NCBI GenBank assembly: GCA_037367355.1
Contig: CM074696.1
Location: 1,178,001-1,242,000 of the forward strand
DNA length: 64,000 nt
Reading direction: 5' to 3'
Source: Neoscytalidium dimidiatum
Lineage: Eukaryota > Ascomycota > Dothideomycetes > Botryosphaeriales > Botryosphaeriaceae
Shown here: positions 32,349 to 43,862 of the stretch, in pieces
How positions within the stretch are numbered: position 1 is the first letter of the stretch
Layout: every line of letters starts with the position of its first letter
Notes under the pieces: model-generated
Told to the model about the DNA's origin: nothing
The model's database searches: none
Seen by the model: the letters and a program-made list of their open reading frames with translations, nothing else
Made by a program: the position numbers and the translations under genes

Positions 32349-33148
32349 GGCTATCGTCGGACTCTGTCGACTAACTGAAAGTTCGTGCCTCGTGTCGGCC
32401 CGCGGCCGGCCGTGTTTGAGCTGTTGTTCATCAAAGTCAGTGCATGCATTCGTATGTAGTCATTCGTTAGGTTAGCCTACCCCTGAGCCATCCCTTAATG
32501 GTACCTGGAGCCATGAGACTGTTGAACCCAGGTTCAGATCCAGTCCCGGCGGCTGACATAGCTGCAGGCGCTTAGAAAGGATCGGGACAAGCATGATACC
32601 CCAACTGTGCTGATTAACTACACAACATCGACAGAAAATAGAAATCAAGACTTGCTTCGAATTGGCCAAATGTGACCATGACGAGATTCGGTTTTCTATA
32701 TCCGATATCGCATCTTTTTTATTTACAGGATCGGGACCATGGAAAGGCAATTACGAGTGACTGTCCTTCCCCCCTCCCACTAGTAGTGTTTCCTTCACAC
32801 TTGGACGAACTCTGACTGAAGGGAGAAGTATGCAGGGATGTTTTCTCAAGAAAGGAATATATCTTAATACCAGGCCTCCATTGTTGCGTATAGAGAACTG
32901 CTTTGTGTTCAAGCGTTCAGTGTCTGATGGCGCCACCAAATAATGGTACGGAGCTATTTTCATGAAGGTACATAAATTCACCGGTGCAGCAATCCCCCCT
33001 CAATCAACTGGAAGCATGTCATTCAGTACAACATCCTTGGAATGCACACGCTGCTCAAGTCGTACAATTATATTGGCATGTCTTCTTCTGCTCTTAACCA
33101 AACTTTTGCATCTGGAAAGCACTGGACAAGCTTTAAAGCAGAATCAAC

Positions 33149-33369
33149 ATGGAATCACCTCAATGGCCCATGGAAAAAGATCAATACTCTTCGCCAAATT
33201 TCCAACCAGCAGACATTCCCACGATACCGGCACTTATCAGCCGCCTGACGTCTCGAATCCTCCACTACGTCGGTATCGCCCACGCGAGCACCGCGTCCGA
33301 CGAAACAATCGAAACGCCTTTCCTACCGATCTCCCAAGCCACTCTCCCCTCCGACCTCCCTTCCGCTAC

Positions 33370-33422
<53 letters not shown>

Positions 33423-33543
33423 GGTGGTGGACGCTGGTGCTGAGGAGGGGGAGGGCGGGTGCTGGATTTGTTTGGAGCGATTCGGGGAAGGTGGCCAGGC
33501 GGCGGTTCGGTTGCGTGCCTGTGGGCATGGATGTCCGAATTAG
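33149..33543 (+). pseudogene. Possible broken RING-finger gene fragment
   Basis: One frame starts MESPQWPMEKDQYSSPNFQP and reads coding-like until a TTG/TGG microsatellite at about 33369-33431. In another frame, just after the repeat, comes CWICLERFGEGG...RLRACGHGC and then a TAG. The CxxCLE...CGH spacing is that of the first half of a RING finger, but the second half is not found downstream. The two parts are in different frames, so this looks like a disrupted gene rather than an intact one. A chance resemblance is possible. Confidence 0.3.
33369..33431. repeat. TTG/TGG trinucleotide microsatellite
   Basis: About 12 TTG units run directly into about 8 TGG units on the + strand. Confidence 0.9.
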
Positions 33544-34232
33544 AAAGTGACATCCATGTCCAGATGACTAGTTCCGCTCCGTGCAGAAGTTTATCATTCA
33601 TGATGACCCGAATGACTAAAGTAACTACAGATATCTGTGAAGACCGAAATGTGATAAGTATATATCCAGCGCAACGTGCCGCACTACCAAGGAGAAGGTA
33701 TATCTTAATGTTGCTATCATATTTCCGCCTGGGATGAGGCTCGGGGTTGTGGAGAAATTGTTATAAACGTGCTTTCATTTCGAAACAATGGCAGCAACCC
33801 AATACATGTACCTTTGAAGCAACCGGAACAGGGCTTGGAAATTTTGTAAATGACCGCTCTGCATGTCGGATCATGCGCACTATCTACATGTTGTGAGGAT
33901 TACGGGGTATTCACGTCACCATTCGTTCGGCGATGTTGTTCATATTATTTGATCTGCACTACTTCACCTCCATCCAGTCCATTGAGTCTGTCAACTTTAC
34001 TCACATGTGTCACGTTTCCAGAGTGAGCCCGCGTGGTTACCTGACCACGCGCCCCAGTGGGTATATAGTCACGCAGACGGTCCTCGTTTTAGAAGATCGT
34101 ACAACTTCTTTGTAGCAATCCAACCCAACCACTTTGCTTTGCCGTCACCAGTGACACGATGACTCGGATATTCCTCGGAAAGATTTTCTTTTGAGCTCTT
34201 AAATATACCGGGCAGCTGAGCTATCATCATCT

Positions 34233-34372
34233 GGCGCGGTGGCCTAATGGTAAGGCGGTACGTCTCACAGATCACTCTGTTTCTCACTCAACATCATCTA
34301 ATAATCTACGCAGTTGCTTTCCGGCTATAAGGAACATGGCAAAGATTGTGGGTTCGAGTCCCATCCGCGTCG
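34233..34372 (+). tRNA. tRNA-Arg(CCG) interrupted twice
   Basis: Removing two inserts leaves a full 72-nt cloverleaf: acceptor GGCGCGG/CCGCGTC, D arm GCCT-AATGGTA-AGGC, anticodon arm TTGCT/GGCAA with loop TTCCGG+T, variable AGATT, T arm GTGGG-TTCGAGT-CCCAT, discriminator G. The anticodon is CCG. Insert 1 (34258-34313, 56 nt) lies between positions 26 and 27. It has GTACGT at its start, TCTAATA inside and CAG at its end. Insert 2 (34325-34336, 12 nt) is at the canonical 37/38 site, and its GGAA can pair with TTCC of the loop. A box (34240-34250) and B box (34351-34361) are intact. The first T4 downstream is at 34406-34409. Confidence 0.8.
34258..34313 (+). other. 56-nt spliceosomal-intron-like insert in the tRNA-Arg gene
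   Basis: The insert has the length, GTACGT donor, branch-like CTAAT about 12 bases before the end, and CAG acceptor of this genome's mRNA introns. It lies at a position not used by tRNA-splicing-endonuclease introns in fungi. Whether it is removed, and by which machinery, cannot be told from sequence. Confidence 0.6.
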
Positions 34373-36613
34373 CATCGAAGGGATCTTTCGTGCGATGTCC
34401 ATCTCTTTTGCCATTGGCAATGGACGAGGGCGATGTAGTGTATCTTCCTTTACCGCCGTACACGCGTACGCGCCCACCGGGTAGATGGTGTGATTGCTAG
34501 CCGCTCGGAGCAAACTCCTTTTTCCTAGTGGTGGGGTAGCATTGCATCCGCCAGCATGCAGGGACTCGAGGTGGGGCTGACGAGGACGGAACAGGATTTG
34601 GGAGGGGACAACGAGACCTGCAGAAGCGAGGGAAAGCCACACTCGCTTTCGTTCTCCGCCAGAAGGTCGGTCACGCTTGGTTTATCGCGCATGGGTGGGG
34701 CAGCTTCAGCCTTACTTTTGCTTTTCTGCATGATTGGTTGGCGGCCGGCGTTGCTCGCTCCGGTCGATTATCGCCGCATGATGGTGGGGGGGGGGGGGGG
34801 GGTTTGCAGCAGGTGCGCGGCCCCGAGCATCACGGAAAGCGAGGTGGTGGAGGGAGGGGCCAAGACTGTGAACAGAGCAATAGCGGCGCTTCGATGGCCG
34901 GAGCACAGTGTTGGTGACCCCACATCGGGCACGCCGCAAGCCGTGCCAATGTTTGGTCATGCACATTACTCCTGCAATCGCTGGTCGCCGTCGGCCTTTG
35001 AAGAAACACTCCATCGCGGACGGAGGGAAGAATAGGCGTTTGTGGAGAATGCGTGGCCAGGAGACGGAAACCCCGCTGTGCTCGGAGTCAACTGCTTCAA
35101 GAGGGTGGGTGCAGCATGGCAAAGATCTGCCCTTTCTACAAGCGCGGAATCCGCCGACAAAAGAGAGGAGAGCAACATGAGACAACTGCTGTTGGCCAGT
35201 TGGTCCACCATATTCCCGGAATGGTAAGAAGAAGGAGATAAACTCCAGCCGAGGATGGAAGAGTGCTCGTGGAATCGTTTAAATGAGGCAAAGATCATCC
35301 GGGTCTTGATTGAAGAGACGCAAGCCTACATGCGAGAAGTTGATCAAATGTCGCAAGTACCATATACATGAACCATACTTGTTGTCCATAGTGCACGCCG
35401 GCTTCGTTCACGCGTGTGCACAGCTTTATCATAACGCCTTGCTCCAATCGTCGGGAGGAATGGGTCTCCTTGCGTAGAAGATTACGTTTGCTGTCAGTTC
35501 GCAGACATCGATAAACAGCGTCTGTGAGAAATGACGTGCTTGTTGTTTAACGTATGTATACATCAGGCGCGTACATACACGCTCATTTGTAGAGGCTCGA
35601 TATCCTCTGAGTAAGAATCCCCACGAGGCACGATTGAGAAAGTAAAGATCGACTGGATTGAAACTCAAATCATCCGCAAGACGCATCCTTGTCCAAGCTG
35701 ATACTACGTAAAACCCCCACAATTAAAGAGGCGGGAGAGAGCCGCTGGTTATTCCCGAGACAATGGGGCCGAGAAGAAGTGACGGCGGTGGAGCCAACCT
35801 TCATGGCCAATGTCCATGTTGCATTCTCGAGTGCCCGAAAGGATTCATGTCAGGTCAGCGCAGCTGTAGTCTATGCAACCTCCTCGGCGACTGACTCTTT
35901 CTTACCAAAGGGCAGGGACGCTAGGCGGCCTTGTCGTTTGGAAAGTGTGGGAAGGGAGGCCCAGGGCTCAGCTGTACCGCGGGCTCGGAATTAGGAGCGC
36001 GTGCGAGAGAGGCGGTAAAAGCGGGTGCGGAGCACTAGCTCCCAGACTCTCGGTTCCTCGCCCATGCTGCTGCTGCCTTAGACATGCATGCTCGCTATTG
36101 CCGACGCCCGCGTTCGCATTGATATTGTTTTCAGGGTGTGAGAGTCGGTGAGGAGATAATGGCAAGTCGCGGCGATAGTGGATCAATTAGTTAACTTTCG
36201 GAGTCTCAGGTCGGCTAAAGCCAGAAAGCCCCGTCGAGACTGCTCCCGCTTCCACGTCACCAACGTTTGTTGTGCCTTAGCTCAGATTGTACTTCGAGGC
36301 TATCTGTGCTGCGTAGCCGGTGATCCGAGAAAGCTTTCCCATGACCATGGAAAAGCGCCCTCACCCTTGCGAGCTGACTTCTATTCGTCAACAAACTTTA
36401 GCCACTGACCACGCCGTACCCTAGACTACTTCCAAGAAAAGATATCCCGAGAAGGTCGAACGATGCTGGTATTCCATGGGGTGGGGGTCTTCCACATCTG
36501 AACAGCTGTCCGACCAAATGCTCCATACGCCCATCTATGCCCCTTTAATCAGTGCTGCAGTTATCCCGGATGCGAACGCTAAAGAGCAAACGAAGGGAAA
36601 AGGAGGTGTTAGT
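34373..36613. other. Intergenic region
   Basis: 2.2 kb without a supportable gene. There is a G homopolymer at about 34787-34802. A 97-codon minus-strand frame at 35429-35722 has neutral composition but no start context, domain or splice support. The end near 36613 holds the 3' UTR of the PRP4 kinase gene. Confidence 0.5.
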
Positions 36614-39199
36614 TTAGACTTTGGTGCGGTGAATGAAAGGATGCTTGAGGGCCTCAGCGGGTGTGATCCGCTTCTCGGGGTTGAGCGTCAGGCATTTGTC
36701 CAGGAGGTCATGGAAAAGGTTGATCTCTTTGATCTCAGCCTCGGTAAGACCCTTGGTGCTTCCAATCAAGCGAGATTTGAGATCACGTGTGGGTTTGACG
36801 ATGTTGACCACGCGAGTCACGTCCTATATTATCGTGTCAGCATGTCTTATATCGGCAGTTGGGCCGGAAAATCATACCTTCCCAGTAATCTTGTCTGTCT
36901 CAATACTTCTGAACATCTGGAGATTTGGTTCAAAATGCTCGTAAACATACTCAGCCCAACCCTTCTTTAGCAACTTGGGGCTAATCTTGCCCCGGCATTC
37001 CTGAATGGAGCGAAGCATCTGGTTGTTGTCTCGTCCGGTGAACAGAATCTTGCCCGTGTAGAGCTCGAAAAGCGTGCAACCAACAGCCCACATGTCGATG
37101 CCAAAGTCGTGCGGGATGCCCAGCATGATCTCCGGAGCACGATAGAACCGACTCACCAACAATCCCGCCGGAACTTCGCATTCCGAAATGTCTGCTGCGG
37201 AACCTAAATCGCAAATCTTGAGCACGGTCCGATTCTCGTTGACGAGCATATTGTCAGGTTTGATGTCTGCATGGACAATGTTGCACTTGCGAAGCAGATT
37301 CAAAGCAATGAACATCTGCTGAGCGTAAGAACGGACGGCCTTCAAATGAAGTCCGACGTCACGGCCGAACTTCTTCAAGACCTCTCGCAGGTTGACGCTC
37401 AGGTGCTCGAAGACCATGCAAAGATGGTGCTTATGGTCGAACCACCTCTCAAGGCGAATGCAGTGGCGCCTATCATCCGGATCGTTCTCGATGAGCTTCT
37501 CTAGCATCTCGATTTCCTTAACACCAGCCTTCCTTAGGATCTCATCGTTACGGATAATCTTGATGGCAACCAGGCGACCTGTCTTTACATCCTTCGCACG
37601 AACGACTTCCGAGAAGACACCTTTGCCCAGGCGAGCTTGAACCTCGTAACGGTCATCTAGAAGTTCGTTCAGAATAACCTTGTAGTAGCCTTGTGGGTCA
37701 TCCCAGACATCGAGCATACTGCTGTCCAATTTCTTAACCTGAGGTGCTTTCTCATTATCGGTAGTCTCTGCTGGTTTGGCAGGAGTCTCTGCAAACATGT
37801 CGTCATCATCATCCTCGGCGAACATATCAAAGTCATCCGTGGCTTTCTTCTTCGTAGGTGGATCTTCGACTTTTGACTCAGCAATCGGAGCTTCGGGCGA
37901 TTCCGGCCGAACTTCAATCTCATTGTAGACGGTGGCCGAAACGTCACGGTTCTGATGCTGGTCTCTAGCTCTGTCCTCCTGTGTATCCATGGTCGGATCA
38001 TAGTCAGCAGCAGATGGTTCTTCAGCATCTGCAATGTCCACGCGCTTGCGGTTGGCGAGCTCTTCATCATTTTGAACTGCAAACACGGGAGGCGACACTG
38101 GTGTAGAACTGTCTTGTGGAGTGGTCGGCGATGCCATCATTGGAGAGACTAAGATGTATTAGTAAAAGGTAAGGGCAGGGTATTGCGATACGCACCAGAA
38201 CGCTCGAGGCGGCTACCTGGGCTTTCTGCCAGTGGAGTTGATGGACCAGACTCAATCCCTGGTTGCAGAACTTGAACGAGCAGAGGCGTGGACGCGCCCA
38301 TGTACTTAGCTTTGATTGCCTCTCTCCTCTTGCGACGTCGCTCGACCTCAGCATCGTAATCAATCGGCTCCGGCTCTGGCTCCGGCTCCGGCTCTGGTTC
38401 TTGCTCAGGCCGAGCTTGGCCAGGAGCGTCGGCCATCTCCGTATCTTTGAAAGTACCATTCTGATGATTCGCAGTACTATGTCCTGTTAGCGCACTGCAA
38501 CATCAGAGTCCGCGCATTTCCAACTTACGATTTAGTCTCCCCATGTGAGTCCTTCATGGCGGCATTCTGGTGATTGGCACGACTCGGGGAATCGTGAAAT
38601 GCGGGTTTATTTCTCTCGTTCCCGGTTTTTACTCGCTCAGTCCCTGAAAGCTCCCGTGAGCGCCAATCTCCACCGGTCTCGCGACCTTGCTGTCTCCGGT
38701 CTCTACGGTCCGGCTCGTGTCTTCCGTTACGTCTGTCATATGCTCTGTCAGAGCCTCCCCTCCTCGGAGGCGAGCGACTTCGGGTTGAGTGCCGACTGTA
38801 GCGATTGCGGTCACGCAGATCGTCATATCGCGATGAGAAGCGGGAGGAGTCGCCGTGGTCTATGTCGGCATAGGATACGCGGTGACGGCGGTCATCATCA
38901 TATCCGCGTCTATCCTCGTAGCGAACCTTGAAACGACGGGGGTCGTGGCGGTCTCGATCATTGACATAGTCATCGTCACGGCGGCGCTTCTCTCCACGGG
39001 GTGAGCGGCGTCTGTTGGGAGAGCGTGAGCGGTAGCGGCGAGGACCATCCTCATACGGGTCCCTCGGAGACTTCGAATCTGATGCGCGTGGTCTGGAGTG
39101 ACGGTTAACGCTGGTGCCCGTCGATGATGGCTGAGCCGTAGTTGCCTTGTCGACCTCGTGTTCGCGAATTTCCCCCTCCGAATCGGAGCGTGAGCTCAT
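36614..39199 (-). CDS. PRP4: PRP4-type pre-mRNA-splicing kinase
   Basis: Four exons, 39199-38529, 38476-38196, 38148-36878 and 36823-36614, encode 810 aa; introns are 47-54 nt and GT-AG. The N-terminal 220 residues are rich in Arg/Ser/Asp (RS-like: RYRSRSPNRRRSPRG). A Glu-Pro repeat, a YDAEVERRRKRREAIKAKY helix and acidic stretches follow. The C-terminal kinase domain contains LGKGVFSEVV, VAIKIIRN, HADIKPDNML, DLGSA, SRFYRAPEIMLG and GCTLFELYTGKILF. The HAD and DLG variants of HRD and DFG are characteristic of PRP4 kinases. These kinases phosphorylate spliceosomal proteins such as PRP6/PRP31 and activate the tri-snRNP. Nuclear location is expected. Confidence 0.94.
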
Positions 39200-42100
39200 T
39201 GAGACTGTTGGCCTGGACCCTTGCGGGGCCTGATCTGCCTGAGATGGAGAGTGTTGGGATGCGGGTTAGCCAACGTCTTTACGCAGTTTGCAGGCTTGAC
39301 AGAAGTCGAACCAGCGAAGTGTGTCCCTCCTCCTGAGCCCCAGCACGGAGGCTCTGTTGCGGACCTTGCAGGCACAAGACGGCGTAGGAAAGACGTGGTG
39401 CTAGCGGCGCGACTGCTCCGGATACGCGAGGCAGGTTGGAGCAAAGTCAAAGCTGTGGCTGCAAGAGGTGACGCGACAACTACTCGGCATGGGATGGGGT
39501 CCGTCGTTGCTGCCTGGGCAGATCATGGCGCAGGGGCAACGTTTCGCCGAGGCTGAGTCAGCCGAAGTCAGCGGAGCCGCGCAGCTGAGCGGCCCACGCT
39601 GCCGCTGACAGCGCACTTGAGATTGCCGCCTGCCGCGTTTCTGCTAATTTAAAAACAAGCGCCTCAGGCACCAATACTGCTCGCTGTGCGGATCCTTATA
39701 TCCACCTGCCTTTTGCGCGAGGGAGCTCACCTCACACTGGGAGCGACTCCAACTGTTCTCCACTGCCGTCCGTCTTCCCGCCGTCCCGGCGCTCCTCGCC
39801 AGTGCGCAGCCTTCACCTCTCGCACCTCTGACGCCTGCCGCCTGCCGCCTGCCGCCTGCCGCTTGCGTACCGGCACGGCCAAGGTGCGCAACTCGTGGCC
39901 GCATAGACTGCCGCCCTAATGGACCCAGTTCTGGACTCTGGACTTAAGATAATCTCGCACTTGTCCATGATTCAGGCAGTTTGATCTCACCTCCCGCCGA
40001 GGGCCTTGGTCCTGCACGCGAGCATCTTCATCTACGTCCGGCAAGGTAACACCCTCATGCCTCGCCAAAGCACCTGCTGCGGCGGGGGCAGCAATCTCCC
40101 GCCTCTAGTAAGTAGCTCCTGGATACGCTCAGTGCCGCCGTTGCAATGATTCCACATGTGGCCTGAGGACACGGGCCATTGCGGAACGCTTGACTTCATC
40201 CAAGCTAGCCACGCGCGCTTCCCTTTTATCCAGACCATCTGATAGAACTGACAGCCGATGCTTTGATCCAAAGAAAGTCAGACCCCTGCACCAATAAAGC
40301 AACTGACTCGATTGCCGAATCTGGGGGCGCGCTCTCATTGGCAACCGGCCAGCAGGATGCATATTGGCGCAGTGAGGGAGAGGTTTCAGCTGGCACGCGA
40401 ACCTCGTCTTCTTCCACCTGAACTGACCCGACCCACGCAGACGCGCATCGATGCAACCTCAAATCTCTGGTGGGTGATGAAAGCAGCTGGAAACCGGGGA
40501 GCAAGGGCTGCATCTAATCTGCGCCGCCGTTAGGCCAAGAGAAATAGAGCGGGCGCCACACGATTCGTGATCGGCCAGCTATTCTACTAGAGCGAGCGGT
40601 TCACGCCGTGGCGGTCTGGCATACGACTCCGCCGCGGGAGCCAACGTTCGCAAGCCTCGCAAAGCTCAGCTCGCGTCCCCGGCGTGTTTTTTTTTTGCCT
40701 ACATGCCCGCATCTGATTCGAGCAGCTCCGTCGTCCAGAATAATTGGATCGCGCTCAGTTCTTCAGCTTGACAAGGGTACCCGCCCTTAAAACTGCCGGT
40801 CGATCCTGTCCAAGCACCGTGCTCCGAGCAGACTGCGTCCTCTGGCAGCCAACAACACGATGCGGCTTGTCCCCTGGTGATTTACACAACATACCCGGCT
40901 CGAGCACATGCCCTGCTGGTCGGCATTTGCCTGTCTGATATACAATCTTGGTGCCCGCGATCACTTCCCGAGCAATAAAGCACCCCGCTAGCGACATCTT
41001 TCATATTGCAGGCACCAAACGCTACAGTCTTCTATTTGGCGCGTCGGCCATCACGTTGGTGCCTCGGACTTGATATGGTGCGCAACTACCTACTTCCTCG
41101 GAACCCGATCCGAGGGAACCAGGGCACGCAAGCACGGAGGCGCCAGTCTAACTCGAGACGGCTTGCCAAATAGGGCGATCCGCCACAGGCGAGATCCGAG
41201 CGGGCTAAAAGGGCGCTACTAGTCCTTCAGGCGCGGGTCGGCGTCTGCCTGTAGGGCCAAGAAGAACCGACAGCGGCCGCCTTACGGCTCCCCAGTGGAG
41301 CGGCCTGCTGTACATTCCGTTTCGGGACGGAGAGCAAAACGAGGTTGGAATGAAGGACCCACAGCCACCACAAAGTTTTCATAGCTGCATCAACACCCAA
41401 GGGGCGACGGTGACGAGTGGGCACTGGGCATGCAACTGCTAGCCATTGCCCAAAAGGTGCCCACCGAGACTGTGGGCTACCTCTGCGACGCTACGCCTCT
41501 TTCTAAGCGGGGCGTGCCTTCGCGCGCGGAGATTTGAATCTGTAACCGCGGCCCGAGAGAGCCGTACGAGGGTGAAAGGAGTTCTTTGGGCGTCGACGAC
41601 TTGGGCAGCGCTTCACTGACGAGCGTCCAAGCTTGCTGCGTCACCATGAAGAACCGCGCTACCGGGCCTACCTGGGAGCCGTCCGTTGCGGCTCTCTGCT
41701 GACGAAGAACCGGTCAGGGTCTCCGGCGCGCCTGGCACAGGGTGCGATGCGGAGGGCTTGCTGTCTCGCGGAGTTGTGCGAACACAGGCGTAGGGCATCG
41801 CGAGGATGCTGATCTCAGCCATTGGGTTGTCAGATCAGCAGCAAGCATGTGAGCCTGAGCCGAAGCCGCATCGGCTACGGATCGTCGTCGGCGCGGAGGC
41901 TCAGGCTACGGAGGGGCGAGGCTGCGGGCTGCATGATGATGAAGAGGCTTTGGGACGTTAGAAGCGGCGCGCCACGACCACGCGTCATGCGGCGGGTGTG
42001 GCTCGTGGAGGGCGGTGGACGGTGGGCGGCTGCTGGCGACGAGAGGAAGTGGCTGCTGCTGCTGTTGGAGTCGGGCCGAATAGGGGTTCGCGGTAAGGTT

Positions 42101-43862
42101 GGTGGTGAGCGCTGGGGAGACGGAGGCACGGAGGGTCCCTTGGTCCCAGGCACGCCTTGCGAGATCAACACTTGGCCCGGTGGCAGCGGCGCTGGCCGCA
42201 TGTGCACGACAGGCCCTCGAGCGGCGATCGTGTTCCAGACCTCGCGCTTGTGGGGTAGCTCCCGGCGCGGGCTGGGCGCGGCGGGTGGTGGTGAAGAGGA
42301 CGTCAGGGAGCTGCGGCAGGCGTCAGATCTAGGGCGCAAGAATTCGAGCAGCGGTGCTTGTGGTCAGCGCCATGGAGGGGCGGCCGGAGCCAGCGCCTTT
42401 GCAGGCAGCGGGCAGCGGGCAGCGGGCAGCGAGCAGCGGGCAGCGGGCGCATGAAGGCAGCTCGCAGGTTGCGGCAGGTGGAGCGGCGCGCGACTCGATT
42501 GCTGCGCCCACCGACGATCCCGCTCATCAGGGTGATGCTCGCATGGGTAGGGTTGGACTGCTGAATCAGAGTCCCCTGCGCGTCCGAGGATGGGTGCTGG
42601 TACGTGTATATCGTGCGTGCAAGATCCGGTGCGCACAGAGACTTGGGTGGTTCCGGATTAGCTTGAGCTAGGCGGCAAGGTAGCGTACCGGAACGCTTGG
42701 GACAAGGACCACAGCGGCAGACTGGCGCGGAGCGTGCAGGCGGCTCGAAACGACGTGTTTGCTCCAGCAAGAAAGCCAAACGGCCAGCTGGTGTCGGTCG
42801 GCTGTCTTCATCTAACTAGCCGGCCGCACGTTTGCCCCGGGGCTGGGACTGCGTCCAGCAAGCACCAAGCACCAAGCACCAAGCACCGCGCGAACTGGCG
42901 CGCGGGTAGGGATTAAGCTGGACGAGCAGATCGCAGCCGGAGGCGCCTGCTGCATCGTCACCTCCCGGTCCGCTGTCCGCTGTCCGCTGTCCGCCCTCTT
43001 TTAAACACCCGGCCTGCCTCTGCCTTCTGGACGCGCCGAAAAGAAGGTGTGCCGCACGCCGTCACCTATTCGCCCGCTGCCGCCGCCGCCAGCATCGCCT
43101 GCCCGCTCAGGGACACCGCTTAGGAAGCATCTCCGTGTCTCCATTCCGCTCTCTGGGTCGACCGTCCGCCAGGTGAGGACCCTTATGCGCGCTGGGCCGC
43201 CCGGGCGTGCGCCATTGGGCGACGCCGCCGCTGATGGTGACACAGGCCGAGCTGGGTGTTGACCGTCTACAACCTGTCTGTCCGCTGGAGAGAACGGCAC
43301 AAGCCAAGGCCGCGCCGGGCTGGCGGTCGCAGAAAGAGGAAGATCAGTCTCGCCGCATCATTGGACCCGTCCCGCCCGCCCGCCATAGGCCACCCGCCCG
43401 CTTGTGGTATGCTTCCAGGTAAGCTGCCAGATCACTCATTCCAGAAGCGGTGCCTGGCCCTCGTGCCTAGCGTCGTGCTTAGACTTTCCCTGCCCTCTCC
43501 CGCCTCTCGCAGAGCCGACCCCGAAGCTCTGGCTGCGTATGAGGCGAAACACTGGGGGCTGCTGGCACCTGATGATGCCCAATCCATGGTCCTATTGGCC
43601 TGGTCAATCCGGCGGAGATAGACTGAGCTCGTCTTTTTGATACTGACAGCAACATGGCGCAGAACCTCCCATAGACCCGACCCTATCCTCATCGGTGACC
43701 TCTGCCGCCGTGCCTTCGCAAAACCAACCCTCGCGCCCCACCGTCAGCGCTGCCAGTCGTCCGCCAGTGCTGCCTTCGAGATCTGCACCGAATACGGATC
43801 AGCGAGTCATTCTGTCACTGTCATCCTCCAGCCATTCGTCCCAATCCGCCCAAGGAAGTAGC
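39200..43862. other. Long gene-free GC-rich region
   Basis: 4.7 kb with no supportable gene. Frames of up to 210 codons (for example 41822-42454) are GC-driven and lack domains. Short direct repeats occur: a GGGCAGC heptamer at about 42400-42447, CAAGCAC at about 42859-42887, and TGTCCGC at about 42970-42995. The final 500 bases may include the 5' leader, possibly with introns, of the Zn2Cys6 gene; a GTAAGC donor-like site lies at 43419. Confidence 0.5.

Larger units (their letters stand above)
32349..34232. other. Intergenic region with RING-like fragment and microsatellite
   Basis: No complete gene. AT-rich from 32.4 to 33.1 kb. The RING-like fragment at 33149-33543 and its TTG/TGG repeat are listed separately. 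The rest up to the tRNA is AT-rich without signals, apart from a TATA-like stretch at about 34199-34208 just upstream of the tRNA. Confidence 0.5.

Noticed and set aside
41822..42454. 210-codon + strand frame in GC-rich DNA
   Set aside because: Arg/Gly/Ala composition, ends in a GGGCAGC repeat, equally long frame on the opposite strand, no domain.
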